DNA of 64,000 nucleotides. Source: Marinobacter szutsaonensis. Its GTDB lineage: Bacteria > Pseudomonadota > Gammaproteobacteria > Pseudomonadales > Oleiphilaceae. Made by a program: the position numbers and the translations under genes. Shown here piece after piece: positions 55,341 to 64,000 of this stretch. Numbering within the stretch: position 1 is the first letter of the stretch; each line of letters begins with the position of its first letter. The stretch is from the NCBI RefSeq assembly GCF_039523335.1, contig NZ_BAAAFC010000002.1, positions 372,001 through 436,000 of the forward strand. The letters run 5' to 3'. Under the pieces are notes generated by a model, which saw only the letters and a list, made by a program, of their open reading frames with translations, was not told the DNA's origin and did not search any database.

Positions 55341-58169
55341 TCAGTTCCGATTCATGAACTGGCTTTCATCCACCTGATCGATCTGTTCCGGCCGAAGGTG
55401 TTGTTCGGCGTAACGCCGGTAGGTACCGGAGCGCACAAACAGCTCAAAGGTCTCGCGATCGATGTGACCCTTATCGACCATACCGGACATGATAGCCAGT
55501 GCCTGGGTCAGGGGCTTGCCTTCCTTGTAAGGGCGGTCGACGGCGGTCAGTGCCTCGAACACATCGGCCACAGCCATGATGCGTTCCGGGATACCCATCT
55601 GCTCGGCGGTCAGGCCGCAGGGATAGCCCTGGCCATCCATCCGCTCATGGTGGGTGCCGGCAAGGCGGGGCACATTGGCCAGGCGATCAGGCAGAGGCAG
55701 GGCATCGAGCATGCAGATGGTCTGCACGATATGCTCGTTGATCTTGAAGCGCTCCTCATCGGTGAGGGTGCCTTTTGCCACCGTCAGATTGTGGATTTCG
55801 CCCCGGTTGTAGGCATACTCGGGCAGTTTCATGTCAAAACCCCAGACATTGCGGGGATCGTCCTTCTCAACCGGTGGGCGGTGATCGCCCCAGGGCTGGA
55901 GATGCTCGGGCTTGTCGGCCAGCAGGTGCTCCGTGATGGGCAGGGCCGGTTCGGGGACATCAGCCAGTCTTTGCTGTTCATCGGCGGACAGCCCCAGACG
56001 GTCGCTGAAATGTCTTTGCCAGGCCTGTTGGCCAATGGCCCGGATGTGTTCGATATCCTCGTCACTCATGGATTCGCCGCCCTTGTTGGCCCGGGCCAGG
56101 AAGGCAAACTCTTCCTGCAGCCGTGACTGGACGTGGTCACGCTGCTCGCGGGCAGCGGCCTCATCCTCGCCCTCAAGGATCGCCTGCAGGCAGGTGATTT
56201 CGGCATCCCTGTGCAGTACCTCGAAGCGGGTGCGAATCTCGTGGATGCGGTTGTGCAGGGTTTCCAGTTTCACCGCCTTGTCCACCACGTATTCCGGACT
56301 GGTGATCTTGCCGCAGTCATGGAGCCAGGCCGCCAGTTCGAATTCATGGCGTTCGTCGTCGCTCATGGAGAAACCGGCAAACCGGCCTTCGTTGCTGGCC
56401 TCGGCTTCCGCCAGGATCATTTGCGCCAGTTTCGGAACCCGTTCGCAGTGCCCGCCGGTATACGGGGATTTGGCGTCGATGGCATTGGCCACCAGCCGGA
56501 TGATGCCTTCCAGCAGGGCCTGCTGGCTTTCCAGCAACTCCCGTGTCTCGATGGCCACGGCGGCGGAGCCGGCGATCTCATCGACAAAGACGATGAGGTC
56601 ATCGCTGAGGTGGGTGTGTTCTCCGTGCTCCATTTCGATCACCAGCACGCCCACCAGTTTTTTCCTGCGGTTACGCAGGATCGCGAACACCGGGTGGCCG
56701 CCGATATGTTGGCGTAGTTCACGGATCAGGTCGCTGTCGTCGATGCTGGTGTTGATGGCTTCAATGCGGTCAGGGAGTTCGGAGTGCTGGTCCACGGCCA
56801 GGCGCAGCTCCTGCTCCTGTTTGCTGAACAGGTAGATGCCACCCCGCTCCTGGCCGACGATGTGGACGATCTGTTCGAGGATATCCTGCAGCAGCTGGTT
56901 CAGATCCTGGCCCCGGTTCAGGACCGAGGCAATATTCTGGAAGCTGCGGATGGTGCTGGACATGTCGTCCAGGGCCACGCCCAGCTGATGGGCTTCGCGG
57001 ATGTGGGAGTCCGAGCGGACCTGGGTATCGAACCGGAAACGGGACAGCCTGCCAACCTGTTCGGTCAGCCTCTCCAGGGGGCGCCCTACGCGCCGGCCAA
57101 GGAACCAGGCGACAACGAGCAGAGCGATACCAATGCCCCCGGCGATCAGGGTTTGCCGGGTCAGCGCGGTCCAGACATCGGCCAGCAATTCGTCCGAGGG
57201 AATGGCCACGGCCACCTGGAGCTGTTCGTCCGCCAGAGCGTTCAGCGGTTCCCGAATGCCATACCAGGTCTTGTCTTCTGCATTGAAAAGGCGGACCGGC
57301 GCTCCGGCTACCGGCTGTCCACCCTGGTCCAGTACCGTTGAGATGACGTTACCTGCTTCCGTCCGGCCGGAAGAATCGGCGAGCACCTGGCCCTGCTGGT
57401 TGACGATCGCAATGCGGGTGCCTGGTGTCTGGCGCAGCTCGTTCAGATGACTGCTCAGGTCGGTGACGGTGACATCGATGCCGAACACGGCCGAACCGGC
57501 TCCGGTGCCGAAGTCGCTGCTGCGGCGCGAGAGCGTGAGGCCGGTTTCCTGGGTGGTGAAGAACACATAGGGAGCGGAAAGCTCGGTTTTGGGGGAGTCT
57601 GCTGCCGCCTCGAACCAGGGTCGCGTTCTCGGGTCAAAGGTGTAGTTGGGCACCTGTCTGCGAGCGATCAGTTCCATCCCGGCATCGTAGAACTGCCACT
57701 CGCCGGTAACCGTGCCGGCTTCCCGGGTGACGGTCTGCAGCAGGAAGTGGGTGCCGTCAGGCGCATCCGGGAACTGCAGGGCGCCGGAACTGCGAACTTT
57801 GCGCAGCAGGAAGAAATCCCCGTCGCCCCAGCCGGCGTAGACAGCACTGACAATGTCGCTGCTTTGCAGTATGTCGGCCAGTACGTCGAGGCGTTCAATC
57901 CGCTCGTCGTTGGTCAGGCTCGTGGCCAGGGGATCATGGCTCAGAACGGCGAGGGCCGTTGAGGGTGGGGCGGTGATGGCATTGATACGGTCATCGACAC
58001 TGACCGCCAGCTGCCTTGCGGTAGCGCTGGCCGCCGAGACCTTGGCGCTCTCCATGCCATGGAAACTCTGCCCGAGAAGCACCAGGGCAAGCACCAGCAT
58101 GCCGGAGGTAATCGCCGAGGCAATCAGTAAAGCCAGGGAAATCTGGGCCGACTGGCTCTTGAGGTACAT
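55341..58169 (-). CDS. Membrane sensor with PDC, HAMP, GAF and HD-GYP domains
   Basis: 942 residues. TM1 (SLALLIASAITSGMLVLALV), a periplasmic dCACHE/PDC-type sensor (to ~330), TM2 (IAGGIGIALLVVAWFLG), HAMP, a GAF domain (~420-565), then HD-GYP. The HD pair is His617-Asp618 (LHDCGKI) and the GYP motif is at about 848-850 (HHERMDGQGYPCG). The spacing of ~230 residues is far above the usual ~60, so a large helical insert splits the domain. The metal ligands look intact, so c-di-GMP hydrolysis is likely. Confidence 0.9.
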   Translation of the reverse strand: MYLKSQSAQISLALLIASAITSGMLVLALVLLGQSFHGMESAKVSAASATARQLAVSVDDRINAITAPPSTALAVLSHDPLATSLTNDERIERLDVLADILQSSDIVSAVYAGWGDGDFFLLRKVRSSGALQFPDAPDGTHFLLQTVTREAGTVTGEWQFYDAGMELIARRQVPNYTFDPRTRPWFEAAADSPKTELSAPYVFFTTQETGLTLSRRSSDFGTGAGSAVFGIDVTVTDLSSHLNELRQTPGTRIAIVNQQGQVLADSSGRTEAGNVISTVLDQGGQPVAGAPVRLFNAEDKTWYGIREPLNALADEQLQVAVAIPSDELLADVWTALTRQTLIAGGIGIALLVVAWFLGRRVGRPLERLTEQVGRLSRFRFDTQVRSDSHIREAHQLGVALDDMSSTIRSFQNIASVLNRGQDLNQLLQDILEQIVHIVGQERGGIYLFSKQEQELRLAVDQHSELPDRIEAINTSIDDSDLIRELRQHIGGHPVFAILRNRRKKLVGVLVIEMEHGEHTHLSDDLIVFVDEIAGSAAVAIETRELLESQQALLEGIIRLVANAIDAKSPYTGGHCERVPKLAQMILAEAEASNEGRFAGFSMSDDERHEFELAAWLHDCGKITSPEYVVDKAVKLETLHNRIHEIRTRFEVLHRDAEITCLQAILEGEDEAAAREQRDHVQSRLQEEFAFLARANKGGESMSDEDIEHIRAIGQQAWQRHFSDRLGLSADEQQRLADVPEPALPITEHLLADKPEHLQPWGDHRPPVEKDDPRNVWGFDMKLPEYAYNRGEIHNLTVAKGTLTDEERFKINEHIVQTICMLDALPLPDRLANVPRLAGTHHERMDGQGYPCGLTAEQMGIPERIMAVADVFEALTAVDRPYKEGKPLTQALAIMSGMVDKGHIDRETFELFVRSGTYRRYAEQHLRPEQIDQVDESQFMNRN

Positions 58170-58253
58170 CGTTCATCCTTACTTGAAAACCCGGTTAAAA
58201 GGGTAGACTGTTTAGTCGGAACTTTCCGGTTTTTCCATACAAAGTCGTAAGTT

Positions 58254-58904
58254 ATGACACTTGATCTGTTTGATGGCGAGGGCGTTGAACCACGCCGGGA
58301 AACCATTGCCGAAGGCGCAGTGGTACTCAGGGGATTTGCAGGTGAGGTGGGGCCGGGATTAATGGCCGCCATTGATCTGGTCGCCTCACAGTCGCCGTTC
58401 CGCCACATGGAAACTCCTGGTGGTCATACCATGTCGGCGGCGATGACCTGTTGCGGTGAGCTTGGCTGGGTCACCGATCGGCGGGGTTATCGCTACGAAA
58501 CCCGGGATCCGGTCACCGGGCAGTCCTGGCCCCGGATGCCGGAGCTGTTTCTGAAGCTTGCGTCGGAAGCGGCCGCCGAGGCCGGCTTCGAGAACTTCGT
58601 GCCGGATGCCTGCCTGATCAACCGCTACCAGCCGGGGGCAAAAATGGGTTTGCATCAGGACCGGGATGAGCGGGATTTCCGTCAGCCTATTGTGTCTGTG
58701 TCGCTGGGTCTGCCCATTGTCTTTCAATTTGGCGGGCCGCGGCGCAGTGACCGGCCGGTGCGAGTGCCGCTCGGTCATGGCGATGTGGTGGTCTGGGGTG
58801 GCCCGGCCCGACGCCATTACCATGGGGTGCTGACCCTGAAGGCCGGTGATCACCCGTTGACCGGCGCTTGCCGTTACAACCTGACATTCCGGAAGGCCGG
58901 TTAG
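58254..58904 (+). CDS. alkB: Alpha-ketoglutarate-dependent dioxygenase AlkB
   Basis: 216 residues. Direct-reversal repair enzyme for 1-methyladenine and 3-methylcytosine. Fe(II) ligands HQDRDE (HxD) and the later His (RRHYHGVLT); 2-oxoglutarate Arg in CRYNLTFRKAG; nucleotide-recognition lid MSAAMTCCGELGWVTDRRGY. ATG 58254 lies 84 bp from the divergent HD-GYP gene. No Ada operon nearby. Confidence 0.95.
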   Translation: MTLDLFDGEGVEPRRETIAEGAVVLRGFAGEVGPGLMAAIDLVASQSPFRHMETPGGHTMSAAMTCCGELGWVTDRRGYRYETRDPVTGQSWPRMPELFLKLASEAAAEAGFENFVPDACLINRYQPGAKMGLHQDRDERDFRQPIVSVSLGLPIVFQFGGPRRSDRPVRVPLGHGDVVVWGGPARRHYHGVLTLKAGDHPLTGACRYNLTFRKAG

Positions 58905-58915
58905 CCTCTGTCAGG

Positions 58916-60196
58916 TTACTGAAACCAGGCGACGGCCAGCCCGGCCAAGAGAGACATCACCATTGGTCCACCCACCAACAGCCCCATCCGGCGGTTGCCA
59001 ATGCCCCAGGCCATGCCCGATTTGACCAGGTTGTTGACCGCAGCGGCCAGGACGATCCCGACAACCGCAGTGCCCATCGCCAGGGAGTCGTTGGACATGC
59101 GGGTGAGCGAGAGGGTGATGGCATCGACATCGGCGACACCGGAACTGGCCGCCAACAGGTAGATACCCGCATCGCCGAGCCAGTTCTTCAGGAATTCCCC
59201 GAGCAGGAGAATGGCGGTCAGCAGCAGGCCGAACACCAGGGCTGAAGTCAGGTCCAGCGGGTTCTGGTTCAGGGTCGGCTGGGAAACTTTCAGTTTTTCA
59301 GCGTTGCGGCGCCAGATGAACAGGGCCGGGCCATAAAGCAGAGCCGTCATGATCAGAACCGGCCAGATCAGCAGTGGCAGCAGGTCGCGGTTGATGACAA
59401 AGCAGTACACCAGGATGCGGGGAAACATGGTGCCGCAGGCAATCAGGATACCGGTGGCAAACTGCGGACTCAGTTCCGGATTGCGGGCTGACTGCCGGGC
59501 GAAATGCAGGGTCAGTGCCGTGGACGAACTGAGCCCGGCAAACAGGCTGGTAAAGAGGATGCCCTTGCGGGTGCCTGCCACCCGGATCGCGAAATATCCG
59601 ACGAAGGAGATGGAGGCAATCATCACCACCATCCACCAGATTTCACGGGGGTTCAGAACCCCTCCGGGCCCCATGGCTTCGTTCGGCAGCAGAGGCAGCA
59701 TCACGACCGAGATCAGCAGCAGTTTCAAGGCTGCATCGAGTTCATGAGCCTTGAGTTTGTTGACCCAGCCGTGAATCTCTTCCTTGTTGTCCAGGATAAT
59801 GGCGGTCACCACGGCCGCTGCTGTCGCCATGACCGGGTCCACGACCACGGCAATGGTGCCGAAACAGAACGTCAGCACCATGCCGACCATGCCTGTGATG
59901 CTGAAGTTGCGGATGTGCTCCAGCCGTTCGCTGTAGGCAACAATGGCCATAGCCACGACACAGACCAGCAGGACCGGGAAGGCCCATTCGGTGATCTCCC
60001 GTGCCAGTACCCCCGAGACGCCACCAAGCAAACCGATAAGGGCAAAGGTCCGGATACCGGCGATGCGCTCTCCGGACTTTTGCTCCCGGGCATCCCAGCC
60101 CCGTTCCAGGCCAATAATGGCACCGAGGAGCAGGGCTACCGCAAGGTTGATGATGGTCTGGTTGGATGTGATGAACTGGCTCGCTACGTCATCCAT
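58916..60196 (-). CDS. MgtC/SapB-DUF4010 membrane protein
   Basis: 426 residues, about 12 hydrophobic segments. The N-terminal MgtC/SapB domain (AVALLLGAIIGLERGWDARE, GIRTFALIGLLGGVSGVLA) is followed by a C-terminal DUF4010 domain (GVADVDAITLSLTRMSNDSL). Transport or Mg-related roles are guessed for the family; the function is not established. Confidence 0.9.
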   Translation of the reverse strand: MDDVASQFITSNQTIINLAVALLLGAIIGLERGWDAREQKSGERIAGIRTFALIGLLGGVSGVLAREITEWAFPVLLVCVVAMAIVAYSERLEHIRNFSITGMVGMVLTFCFGTIAVVVDPVMATAAAVVTAIILDNKEEIHGWVNKLKAHELDAALKLLLISVVMLPLLPNEAMGPGGVLNPREIWWMVVMIASISFVGYFAIRVAGTRKGILFTSLFAGLSSSTALTLHFARQSARNPELSPQFATGILIACGTMFPRILVYCFVINRDLLPLLIWPVLIMTALLYGPALFIWRRNAEKLKVSQPTLNQNPLDLTSALVFGLLLTAILLLGEFLKNWLGDAGIYLLAASSGVADVDAITLSLTRMSNDSLAMGTAVVGIVLAAAVNNLVKSGMAWGIGNRRMGLLVGGPMVMSLLAGLAVAWFQ

Positions 60197-60434
60197 GTGT
60201 GGGCAGGAACTCCGGATTTTGCTGTCGCTGGCGATTAATTCGACGGGCTTTTTTCAAGAGTTTTACTGTAATGGCAGGTGTTTGCAAACCCGCCCGGTGG
60301 TTCTGTTGATGCGGCTCACGTCTGTCCCGATAAATGCCGGGATTTGTTTGACTTCGAACAGGCGGCAGATAAGGTGGTTATTGGCATGAAACGGACACAA
60401 AAACGATCATAACGATTCCGAAGGCGAGGTAGAC

Positions 60435-61286
60435 ATGTTGAATGTAGTGGCCTGTATCGATGGCTCCCGCGCGGCTCCGGCAGTGTGTGATTACGCAGCC
60501 TGGGCAGGGCGGCACATGGATGCGCCCCTGGTGCTCCTGCACGTTCTGGATCAGGAACGTTATCCGGCGGAACCGGACCTTGCCGGCAGCATCGGCCTCG
60601 GTAGCCGGGAGCACCTGCTGGACGAGCTGGCAGAGCTGGATCGCAAACGGGCAAAGCTTGCGCTGGAGCACGGCCACCATTTGCTGGACGAGGCGGAGCA
60701 GCGTGTCCAACAGGCCGGCATTGCCGACGTGACCAAGCGCCAACGCCACGACGAGTTGACTGAATCCCTGCTGGCACTGGAGAGCCAGACCCGGTTGCTG
60801 GTCATGGGGCTGCATGGCGAGAGCAGTTCAGACCGGGACATTCACATTGGCAGCCAGCTGGAGACCGTGATCCGCAGTGTCCACCGGCCGATCCTGCTGG
60901 TGCCGGATGAATACGCCGAGCCGAAGAGTGCGATGCTGGCGTTCGATGGCAGTGCGACTGCGTTCAAGGGGGTTGAGCTGCTGGCGGGCAGCCCGGTATT
61001 GAAGGGCATGCCGCTGCATCTGGTGATGATTGGCCCCGATACCAGCGATCGGTGGGAGCAGCTGAAAAAGGCGGAGAGCATGCTCGCGGGGCTGGAGAGC
61101 GAGATTACCCTCGCGATCCGCGCCGGCGATGTTGAACCGGCCCTGCATCAATACCAGGAAGAGAACGATATCGATATCCTGGTGATGGGGGCTTACGGCC
61201 ACTCCCGTATTCGCCAGTTCCTGGTGGGCAGCACCACCACAACCATGCTCAAGACCGCAAAAAAGCCTCTGGTCATCCTGCGCTGA
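60435..61286 (+). CDS. Tandem universal stress protein
   Basis: 283 residues with two UspA domains. Each opens with a strand (VVACIDGSRAA; AMLAFDGSATA). The second holds the ATP-type motif VMGAYGHSRIRQFLVGSTT (G2xG9xGS/T-like) and a similar but less complete VMGLHGESS is in the first. GGCGAGG precedes the ATG. Likely ATP-binding stress protein. The 60197-60434 gap to the divergent MgtC gene shows no other gene. Confidence 0.93.
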   Translation: MLNVVACIDGSRAAPAVCDYAAWAGRHMDAPLVLLHVLDQERYPAEPDLAGSIGLGSREHLLDELAELDRKRAKLALEHGHHLLDEAEQRVQQAGIADVTKRQRHDELTESLLALESQTRLLVMGLHGESSSDRDIHIGSQLETVIRSVHRPILLVPDEYAEPKSAMLAFDGSATAFKGVELLAGSPVLKGMPLHLVMIGPDTSDRWEQLKKAESMLAGLESEITLAIRAGDVEPALHQYQEENDIDILVMGAYGHSRIRQFLVGSTTTTMLKTAKKPLVILR

Positions 61287-61457
61287 TCTCATAACTTGAT
61301 CTCTCTGCCGGGGCAGGCCAGCTCCGGCTATTGTTCTTATTGAGAAATTCAAACCCCGCCCTCCCGATTTTTGACTATGGTTATCGTTAAGGAAGCTTTC
61401 TTTTTCACGGCAACCGTGTCGTCACGTTTGTTCTGGATCTGGAAAGGAGGAGCGGTT

Positions 61458-62621
61458 TTGCCTCAAGTTGCGTCGAACCAGCGTCTGACTAATCTGCGGG
61501 AACGGAGAATGCCCGCGTCCGAACGTTACATGGCGGAGTTGCTGACCGAGGCAGGCATTCGCCTGGATGGTCAAGCCCCCTGGGACATGCGGCTCAAGGC
61601 GCCCCGTGTCGCAGACCGGGTGTTTGCCCGGGGCAACCTGGGGCTTGGGGAAAGTTACATGGATGGCGACTGGGACTGTGACCGGCTCGACGAGTTTTTC
61701 CATCGCCTGCTCCGGGCCCGGCTGCATCACAAGGTACGGCCTTCCCGCGTCATGTTTCACGCCCTCAAGGCAAGATTGCTGAACCGCCAGGATGCACGGC
61801 GTTCCTGGCAGGTAGGGGAGCAGCACTACGATCTGGGCAACGAGTTCTATGGCGCCATGCTCGACTCCCGAATGACCTACACCTGTGGTTACTGGGAAAA
61901 CGCCAGCAACCTGGAGCAGGCCCAGGAAGCAAAGCTCGACCTGATCTGCCAGAAACTCAAGCTGGAGCCCGGAATGCGGGTGCTGGACATCGGCTGCGGC
62001 TGGGGCAGCTTCATGAGCTACGCCGCCGAGCACTACGGTGTGGAATGCGTCGGCGTGACCATCTCGAAGGAGCAGACCGCCTGGGCCCGTGACCGGTATC
62101 CGGACCTGCCACTGGAGTTCCGTCTGCAGGATTACCGGGAAGTGAACGAGAAGTTCGACCGGGTGGTCAGTGTCGGCATGTTCGAACATGTCGGGCGCAA
62201 GAACTACCGCACGTTCATGGATGTGGCCCATCGCTGCCTGAAGGACGATGGCCTGTTTCTGCTGCATACCATTGGCAGCAATAACCGGTCCGGAGGCGCC
62301 GATCCCTGGATTGACAAGTACATCTTCCCCAATGGTGAATTGCCCTCACTGAGCCAGATCAGCGATGCCGTTGATCAACGGTTCGTGGTGGAAGACCTGC
62401 ACAACTTCGGCGCCGACTATGACCGGACCCTGATGGCCTGGTACGACAACTTCAAGGTCGCCTGGCCACAGTTCCGGGAGCAGCTCGGCAAGCGCTTCTA
62501 CCGGATGTGGGAGTATTACCTGCTGTCCTGTGCCGGGGCATTCCGGGCCCGGGACATCCAGCTGTGGCAGTGGGTGCTGTCAAAAAATGGCCTGGAAGGT
62601 GGGTATCGCCGGGTCAGTTGA
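61458..62621 (+). CDS. cfa: Cyclopropane-fatty-acyl-phospholipid synthase
   Basis: 387 residues. SAM-binding VLDIGCGWGSFMSYAAEHYG, GVTISKEQ, and the C-terminal RDIQLWQWVLSKNGLEGG; GEQHYDLGNEFYGAMLDSRM is typical of Cfa. I choose TTG 61458 because AAGGAGG (61444-61450) lies 7 nt upstream and the length then agrees with characterised Cfa (about 380). Longer in-frame starts at 61371 add a hydrophobic, poorly conserved N-terminus with no ribosome site. Confidence 0.9.
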   Translation: MPQVASNQRLTNLRERRMPASERYMAELLTEAGIRLDGQAPWDMRLKAPRVADRVFARGNLGLGESYMDGDWDCDRLDEFFHRLLRARLHHKVRPSRVMFHALKARLLNRQDARRSWQVGEQHYDLGNEFYGAMLDSRMTYTCGYWENASNLEQAQEAKLDLICQKLKLEPGMRVLDIGCGWGSFMSYAAEHYGVECVGVTISKEQTAWARDRYPDLPLEFRLQDYREVNEKFDRVVSVGMFEHVGRKNYRTFMDVAHRCLKDDGLFLLHTIGSNNRSGGADPWIDKYIFPNGELPSLSQISDAVDQRFVVEDLHNFGADYDRTLMAWYDNFKVAWPQFREQLGKRFYRMWEYYLLSCAGAFRARDIQLWQWVLSKNGLEGGYRRVS

Positions 62622-62631
62622 TCATCCGGCC

Positions 62632-63825
62632 TCAGGCCACATTCCCGGCGGCAACGCCGGACGCCCAGGCCCACTGGAAATTGTGGCCGCCCAGGTGTCC
62701 GGTGACATCCACCACTTCCCCGATGAAGTACAGGTTCGGCCGGTCCAGGACCGCCATGGTCTTTGACGAGAGCTGGCGGGTGTCGATGCCACCCAGGGTG
62801 ACTTCCGCTGTGCGGTAACCCTCGGTGCCGGCGGGCTTGATGGTCCAGTCTCCCAGGGTGTTTGCCACCTGTTCGATATCGGCGTTCTTGTACCCCTGCA
62901 GCGGTCCGGTCCAGCCGTGGAGTTCGTTGAAGGCGCTGGCAAAGCGTTTCGGCAGGTACTCCGCCAGATACTGGGCGACCGTGGTGCGGGGTTTTTGCTT
63001 GCGCAGACCCATCAGGTCGTCCTCGATTCGTCGGGTCGGCAGCAGGTTAATGCTGATGTCATCCCCCGGAAACCAGTAACTGGAAATCTGCAGCATGGCC
63101 GGGCCACTCAGGCCCCGATGGGTGACCAGCATGGGTTCCCGGAAATGCTGGCGGTTGCATTCGGCATCCACCGGGCAACTGATCCCGGCCAGAGGTGCCA
63201 GCTGGGTTTTCAGCTCCGGCTGGAGCGTGAAAGGCACCAGGCCGGCACGGGTGGGGAGCACCTCCAGGCCGAATTGCCTGGCGACCTCGTACCCGAAGCC
63301 GGTGGCGCCCATGGTCGGAATCGAGAGCCCGCCGGTGGCAATCACCAGGGATTTGCAGGTCAGTGCGCCACTGCCGGTTTTCAGTCGATAGCCCGCATCT
63401 GTTTCGCTGACGGCAGTGACAGCGGTCTTCAGCCGGATTTCCGCCCCGGCCCATTCGCACTCGGTCAGTAGCATGTTCAGGATGTCCTTGGCACTGTCCT
63501 TGCAGAACAGCTGTCCCGGGGCTTTCTCCTCGTGCTCGATACCGTGGCGATCCACCAGCTCCAGGAAATCCTGGGGGGTATAGCGCTTCAGCGCCGATAT
63601 GCAGTAGTGCGGGTTATCGGACAGGAAATTGGCCGGCGTGCTGTTCAGGTTGGTGAAATTGCAGCGGCCGCCGCCTGACATGAGGATCTTTTTGCCGGGC
63701 TTGTTGGCGTGGTCGATCACCAGTACCCGGCGCCCCCGGTAGCCCGCGGTGGCAGCGCACATGAGGCCGGCGGCACCGGCGCCGATGATGATAACGTCGT
63801 AATGGGATGCCGAGGATGCTGTCAT
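62632..63825 (-). CDS. HI0933/YhiN-type flavoprotein
   Basis: 397 residues. Rossmann FAD motif YDVIIIGAGAAGLMCAATAG, the family hallmark KKILMSGGGRCNFTN, and a C-terminal TLGGIDTRQLSSKTM ... YFIGEVVDVTGHLGGHNFQW. An NAD(P)/FAD-dependent oxidoreductase of unknown substrate. ATG 63825 puts the Rossmann motif at residue ~9; earlier codons encode a random tail. Confidence 0.93.
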   Translation of the reverse strand: MTASSASHYDVIIIGAGAAGLMCAATAGYRGRRVLVIDHANKPGKKILMSGGGRCNFTNLNSTPANFLSDNPHYCISALKRYTPQDFLELVDRHGIEHEEKAPGQLFCKDSAKDILNMLLTECEWAGAEIRLKTAVTAVSETDAGYRLKTGSGALTCKSLVIATGGLSIPTMGATGFGYEVARQFGLEVLPTRAGLVPFTLQPELKTQLAPLAGISCPVDAECNRQHFREPMLVTHRGLSGPAMLQISSYWFPGDDISINLLPTRRIEDDLMGLRKQKPRTTVAQYLAEYLPKRFASAFNELHGWTGPLQGYKNADIEQVANTLGDWTIKPAGTEGYRTAEVTLGGIDTRQLSSKTMAVLDRPNLYFIGEVVDVTGHLGGHNFQWAWASGVAAGNVA

Positions 63826-63868
63826 TACTGCCCGCCGGTGTGAGTGAACGGCGGGCAGTATACCAGTC

Positions 63869-64000
63869 TCAGGGCAGGTGTACGGAACCTTCCATGTAGA
63901 ACGCGGTCTGGCCGGCGATATCGATCCGGTCACCTTTCAGCTCACAGCGCAGGAGGCCGCCCCGGGCTGACAGCTGTCTTGCCTCAAGGGACGATTTGCC
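63869..64000 (-). CDS. PhzF-family protein, C-terminal fragment (cut by window end)
   Basis: The minus strand is open from base 64000 to TGA 63871-63869. The last 43 residues read SSLEARQLSARGGLLRCELK, then a beta strand, ending TAFYMEGSVHLP. This matches the C-terminus of PhzF isomerase-family proteins (QxSARGG.L...L.GD.V.I.G.A....EG). The rest lies outside the window. Confidence 0.75.
   Translation of the reverse strand, partial: GKSSLEARQLSARGGLLRCELKGDRIDIAGQTAFYMEGSVHLP

Overview
The window looks like chromosomal DNA of a GC-rich marine gammaproteobacterium. Gene content and protein style suggest a Marinobacter-like organism, but that is a family-resemblance judgement with no database search behind it. 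Nearly the whole window is coding, with short gaps. I see no rRNA, tRNA, CRISPR array or intact transposase. Both ends cut through genes: an AraC-type regulator at the left and a PhzF-like protein at the right.

Layout. (1) 1-13.6 kb: a complete Tad (tight adherence, type IVc) pilus locus on the plus strand: flp pilin, prepilin peptidase, AAA+ ATPase, rcpC/cpaB, secretin rcpA/cpaC, small lipoprotein, three TadE/F/G-type minor pseudopilins, tadZ, tadA, tadB, tadC and a TPR lipoprotein (tadD). A response-regulator-like AraC protein precedes it and an FN3-domain lipoprotein follows. (2) 15.4-21.3 kb: a small secreted protein, an AraC regulator divergent from a flavoprotein/ThDP-enzyme pair, and a decayed MFS transporter. 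(3) 21.3-25.4 kb: a minus-strand lemA-TPM-TPM operon ending in an unfamiliar 661-residue protein that carries a papain-like Gln/Cys/His/Asn pattern. (4) 25.7-38.6 kb: leucine catabolism (liuR-A-B-C-D-E plus an AhpD-like protein and an acyl-CoA synthetase) on the minus strand, divergent from an HSD10-like SDR, an LCAD-like dehydrogenase and a thiolase. One perfect dyad between the two arms probably lets LiuR control both. (5) 38.8-44.7 kb: cyanate use (cynF, then cynABD-cynS) with opposed sigma-54 promoters and three operator repeats. (6) 45.0-47.2 kb: ilvGM acetolactate synthase behind an attenuator with a Val/Leu-rich leader peptide. (7) 47.4-64 kb: an RND efflux pair, then mostly single genes: truC, an amidase, an ICMT-like methyltransferase, djlA, an HD-GYP sensor, alkB, an MgtC/DUF4010 membrane protein, a tandem UspA, cfa and a HI0933-type flavoprotein.

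The most notable non-coding structures are two families of dispersed palindromic repeats. One has 27-bp inverted arms and splits the liu operon at two points. The other has three copies, following the thiolase and cyanase genes and lying between cynS and ilvM. There is also a lone REP-like GGGGTCAGATGAAAA palindrome after the tad locus.
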